Shown here in pieces: positions 62,827 through 64,000 of a stretch of 64,000 nucleotides of DNA. Source of the stretch: Mycolicibacterium duvalii (lineage in GTDB: Bacteria; Actinomycetota; Actinomycetes; Mycobacteriales; Mycobacteriaceae); assembly GCF_010726645.1 (NCBI RefSeq), contig NZ_AP022563.1, positions 3,658,001 to 3,722,000 of the forward strand, in the 5' to 3' direction. Every line of letters begins with the position of its first letter. Positions within the stretch are counted from its first letter, which is position 1. Under the pieces are notes generated by a model. The model was given only the letters and a program-made list of their open reading frames with translations. It did not search any database and was not told the origin of the DNA. The position numbers were made by a program, and so were the translations under genes.

Positions 62827-64000
62827 CTACGCCACTCCGTTCAGTTTCAATGCTTCGACGATCTGCGCAGGGTCGGGCGGGCATATGGTCCATCCATCTG
62901 CCTTCGCGTCCTCGTCGAACTTCACAGCGACCCGCGCATTCATCCAGGCCAGATCCAGCACCTCGCCGTCAGCCGTTTCGTAACCCAGCACGGGCGCTGC
63001 TGCTCCAGCCTCAGCAAGCGCTCGAATCAGTTCGCGTTCGGCGTCGGACACCGCATCATCGAGCAGCGTCTGCCATTCGAAAGACAGCGCCGCTTGGTCG
63101 GACCCAACCGCAATAGTCTCGGGCGCCGCGGCTAGGAGTGTGCGCGTGGTAACGCGATGACGATCGCTGATACCAAGCCAGTTCGATAGACGCAGCCACT
63201 CTTTCCATGCCTTGCCGTCTAGGTTTTCCAGACGGTCGTCGCGATCGTCGACGGCTAGGACGGCACGGGGTGGATCGGCGGTGGTGACTACCCCCGAGGT
63301 GACGGTGAGCTCACCGTCGGTGTAGGCCCAGCACATTGCGGTGCCGGCCGCGGTGAATGGTGCGTCACCGTCAAGCGCGGCGATCGCGGCCGGCCCGAGC
63401 GCGTCCGCATCGGAGTGGGCGCGGTTGTCACTGCGGACGAACAGATAAGGCATCCAGTCACTGAATGTCTGCCACGCATCAATGTCCGGTTCGAGCATGA
63501 ACTCCAGCAGTTGTGACACGGGATCCCGAGCGAGCAGCCGGACAAGCCCAGGCTGGACATGGAACTTACTGGTGATGATGGCGGCGGCCTTCTGGTCGAA
63601 CCACTCCGGCTCAGCAGTGTCGCCTGCCTTGAAGCGTTGCAAGTCGTCGTGACTGAAAGACCACACCAGGTGACCCGCCTTGCGCAGCGCGGCGCGTTTG
63701 TCGGCGTCGTCGCCGACACGGTTGCAGCCCGACACTGCGTGGAAGGAGCGGCCATCGGCGAAGATCGCGATCTGAGGAATGTCGGGGTCAGCGGTCTGCA
63801 GTACGAAGTCGGGCTTGACGAAGTCGAACGACACTTGGGGCCGCAGTGACCATTTACGCGCTTTCTTGCCTTGCAGCGTGATGGTCGCCGACGGGCCGTA
63901 GGTTCCCGGCTTTTCGACGACGGCGGCGCCGATCAGTTTGAGCCGCTCGATGAACGACGAGTAGAAGTCGCGCTCGAGGAAGGATTCGTCGCTAATCGGA
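62827..64000 (-). CDS. Vsr/DUF559-fold C-terminal part of a larger protein (5' partial)
   Basis: 390 residues are visible. The frame is open past base 64000, so the N-terminus is outside; the GTG at 63834 is only internal. A Vsr-type nuclease core is visible: KPDFVL (Asp), IAIFADGRSFHA, DKRAALRKAGHLVWSF. The following about 250 residues are mixed helical/beta without motif. This architecture matches C-termini of DUF1998-type helicases, which often end in such nuclease folds, so the missing part may be a helicase. The stop touches the ATG of the RelE-UvrD gene, so it is the first visible gene of that operon. Confidence 0.7.
   Translation of the reverse strand, partial: PISDESFLERDFYSSFIERLKLIGAAVVEKPGTYGPSATITLQGKKARKWSLRPQVSFDFVKPDFVLQTADPDIPQIAIFADGRSFHAVSGCNRVGDDADKRAALRKAGHLVWSFSHDDLQRFKAGDTAEPEWFDQKAAAIITSKFHVQPGLVRLLARDPVSQLLEFMLEPDIDAWQTFSDWMPYLFVRSDNRAHSDADALGPAAIAALDGDAPFTAAGTAMCWAYTDGELTVTSGVVTTADPPRAVLAVDDRDDRLENLDGKAWKEWLRLSNWLGISDRHRVTTRTLLAAAPETIAVGSDQAALSFEWQTLLDDAVSDAERELIRALAEAGAAAPVLGYETADGEVLDLAWMNARVAVKFDEDAKADGWTICPPDPAQIVEALKLNGVA

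Noticed and set aside
1..64000. CRISPR arrays, tRNA/rRNA genes, insertion sequences, integrases
   Set aside because: No regularly spaced repeats, no cloverleaf or rRNA signatures, and no transposase or integrase motifs were found by reading both strands.

Overview
The window looks like a GC-rich actinobacterial chromosome, most probably a rapidly growing Mycobacterium/Mycolicibacterium. Signs for this are the F420-dependent LLM oxidoreductase of the MSMEG_2256 type, an MksB/EptC-like SMC ATPase, a WXG-type secreted-protein candidate, many TetR regulators, and a leader that matches the actinomycete SAM-IV riboswitch class. No integrase, transposase, tRNA, rRNA or CRISPR array was seen.

Layout. 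0-3.3 kb: 3' part of a Wadjet JetC/MksB ATPase. 3.3-9.5 kb: lipoprotein with an esterase-like-phytase domain, two tandem TetR regulators, and a molybdopterin oxidoreductase. 9.5-13.7 kb: four-gene, translationally coupled nitric oxide reductase operon (qNor, Cys-motif membrane protein, slipin, small membrane protein). 13.8-24.6 kb: ordinary mycobacterial genes (F420 oxidoreductase, YceI, MerR-SulP, TetR/metal-dependent hydrolase with a clear palindromic operator, MBL hydrolase, MFS transporter with a C-terminal ABM-like domain) ending in a NERD helicase. 24.7-29.9 kb: VapBC, MscS channel, GAF-EAL-PAS-GGDEF protein, RNase H-like protein. 30-32.2 kb: WXG-like protein overlapping a 4-TM protein, a possible secreted effector/immunity pair.

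32-64 kb reads as a defence or genome-conflict island. In order: PPP-type metallophosphoesterase with a large unknown C-terminal domain; a SAM-IV-like riboswitch controlling a Cys-rich orphan; a degenerate-Nudix NrtR-type regulator divergent from an ADP-ribosylglycohydrolase-phosphatase fusion and a zeta-type kinase; a TM0106-type nuclease-helicase; a DUF4268 nuclease-like protein; a MazG / zinc-hook ATPase / HEPN-like three-gene operon; an HNH protein; a RecQ-ComF-like fusion overlapping a DprA/SLOG protein; a Druantia III-like DruH-DruE pair; and an operon of a Vsr-fold protein (cut by the window edge), a RelE-fold/UvrD fusion and a helical 440-residue protein.

The strongest candidates for an undescribed system are the MazG/zinc-hook ATPase/HEPN operon, where the stand-alone HEPN-like protein resembles the C-terminus of its own ATPase, and the RecQ-ComF/DprA pair. 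The SAM-IV-like leader in front of a gene of unknown function is the most surprising regulatory element. All functional calls come from reading motifs and gene order by eye; no database search was run.
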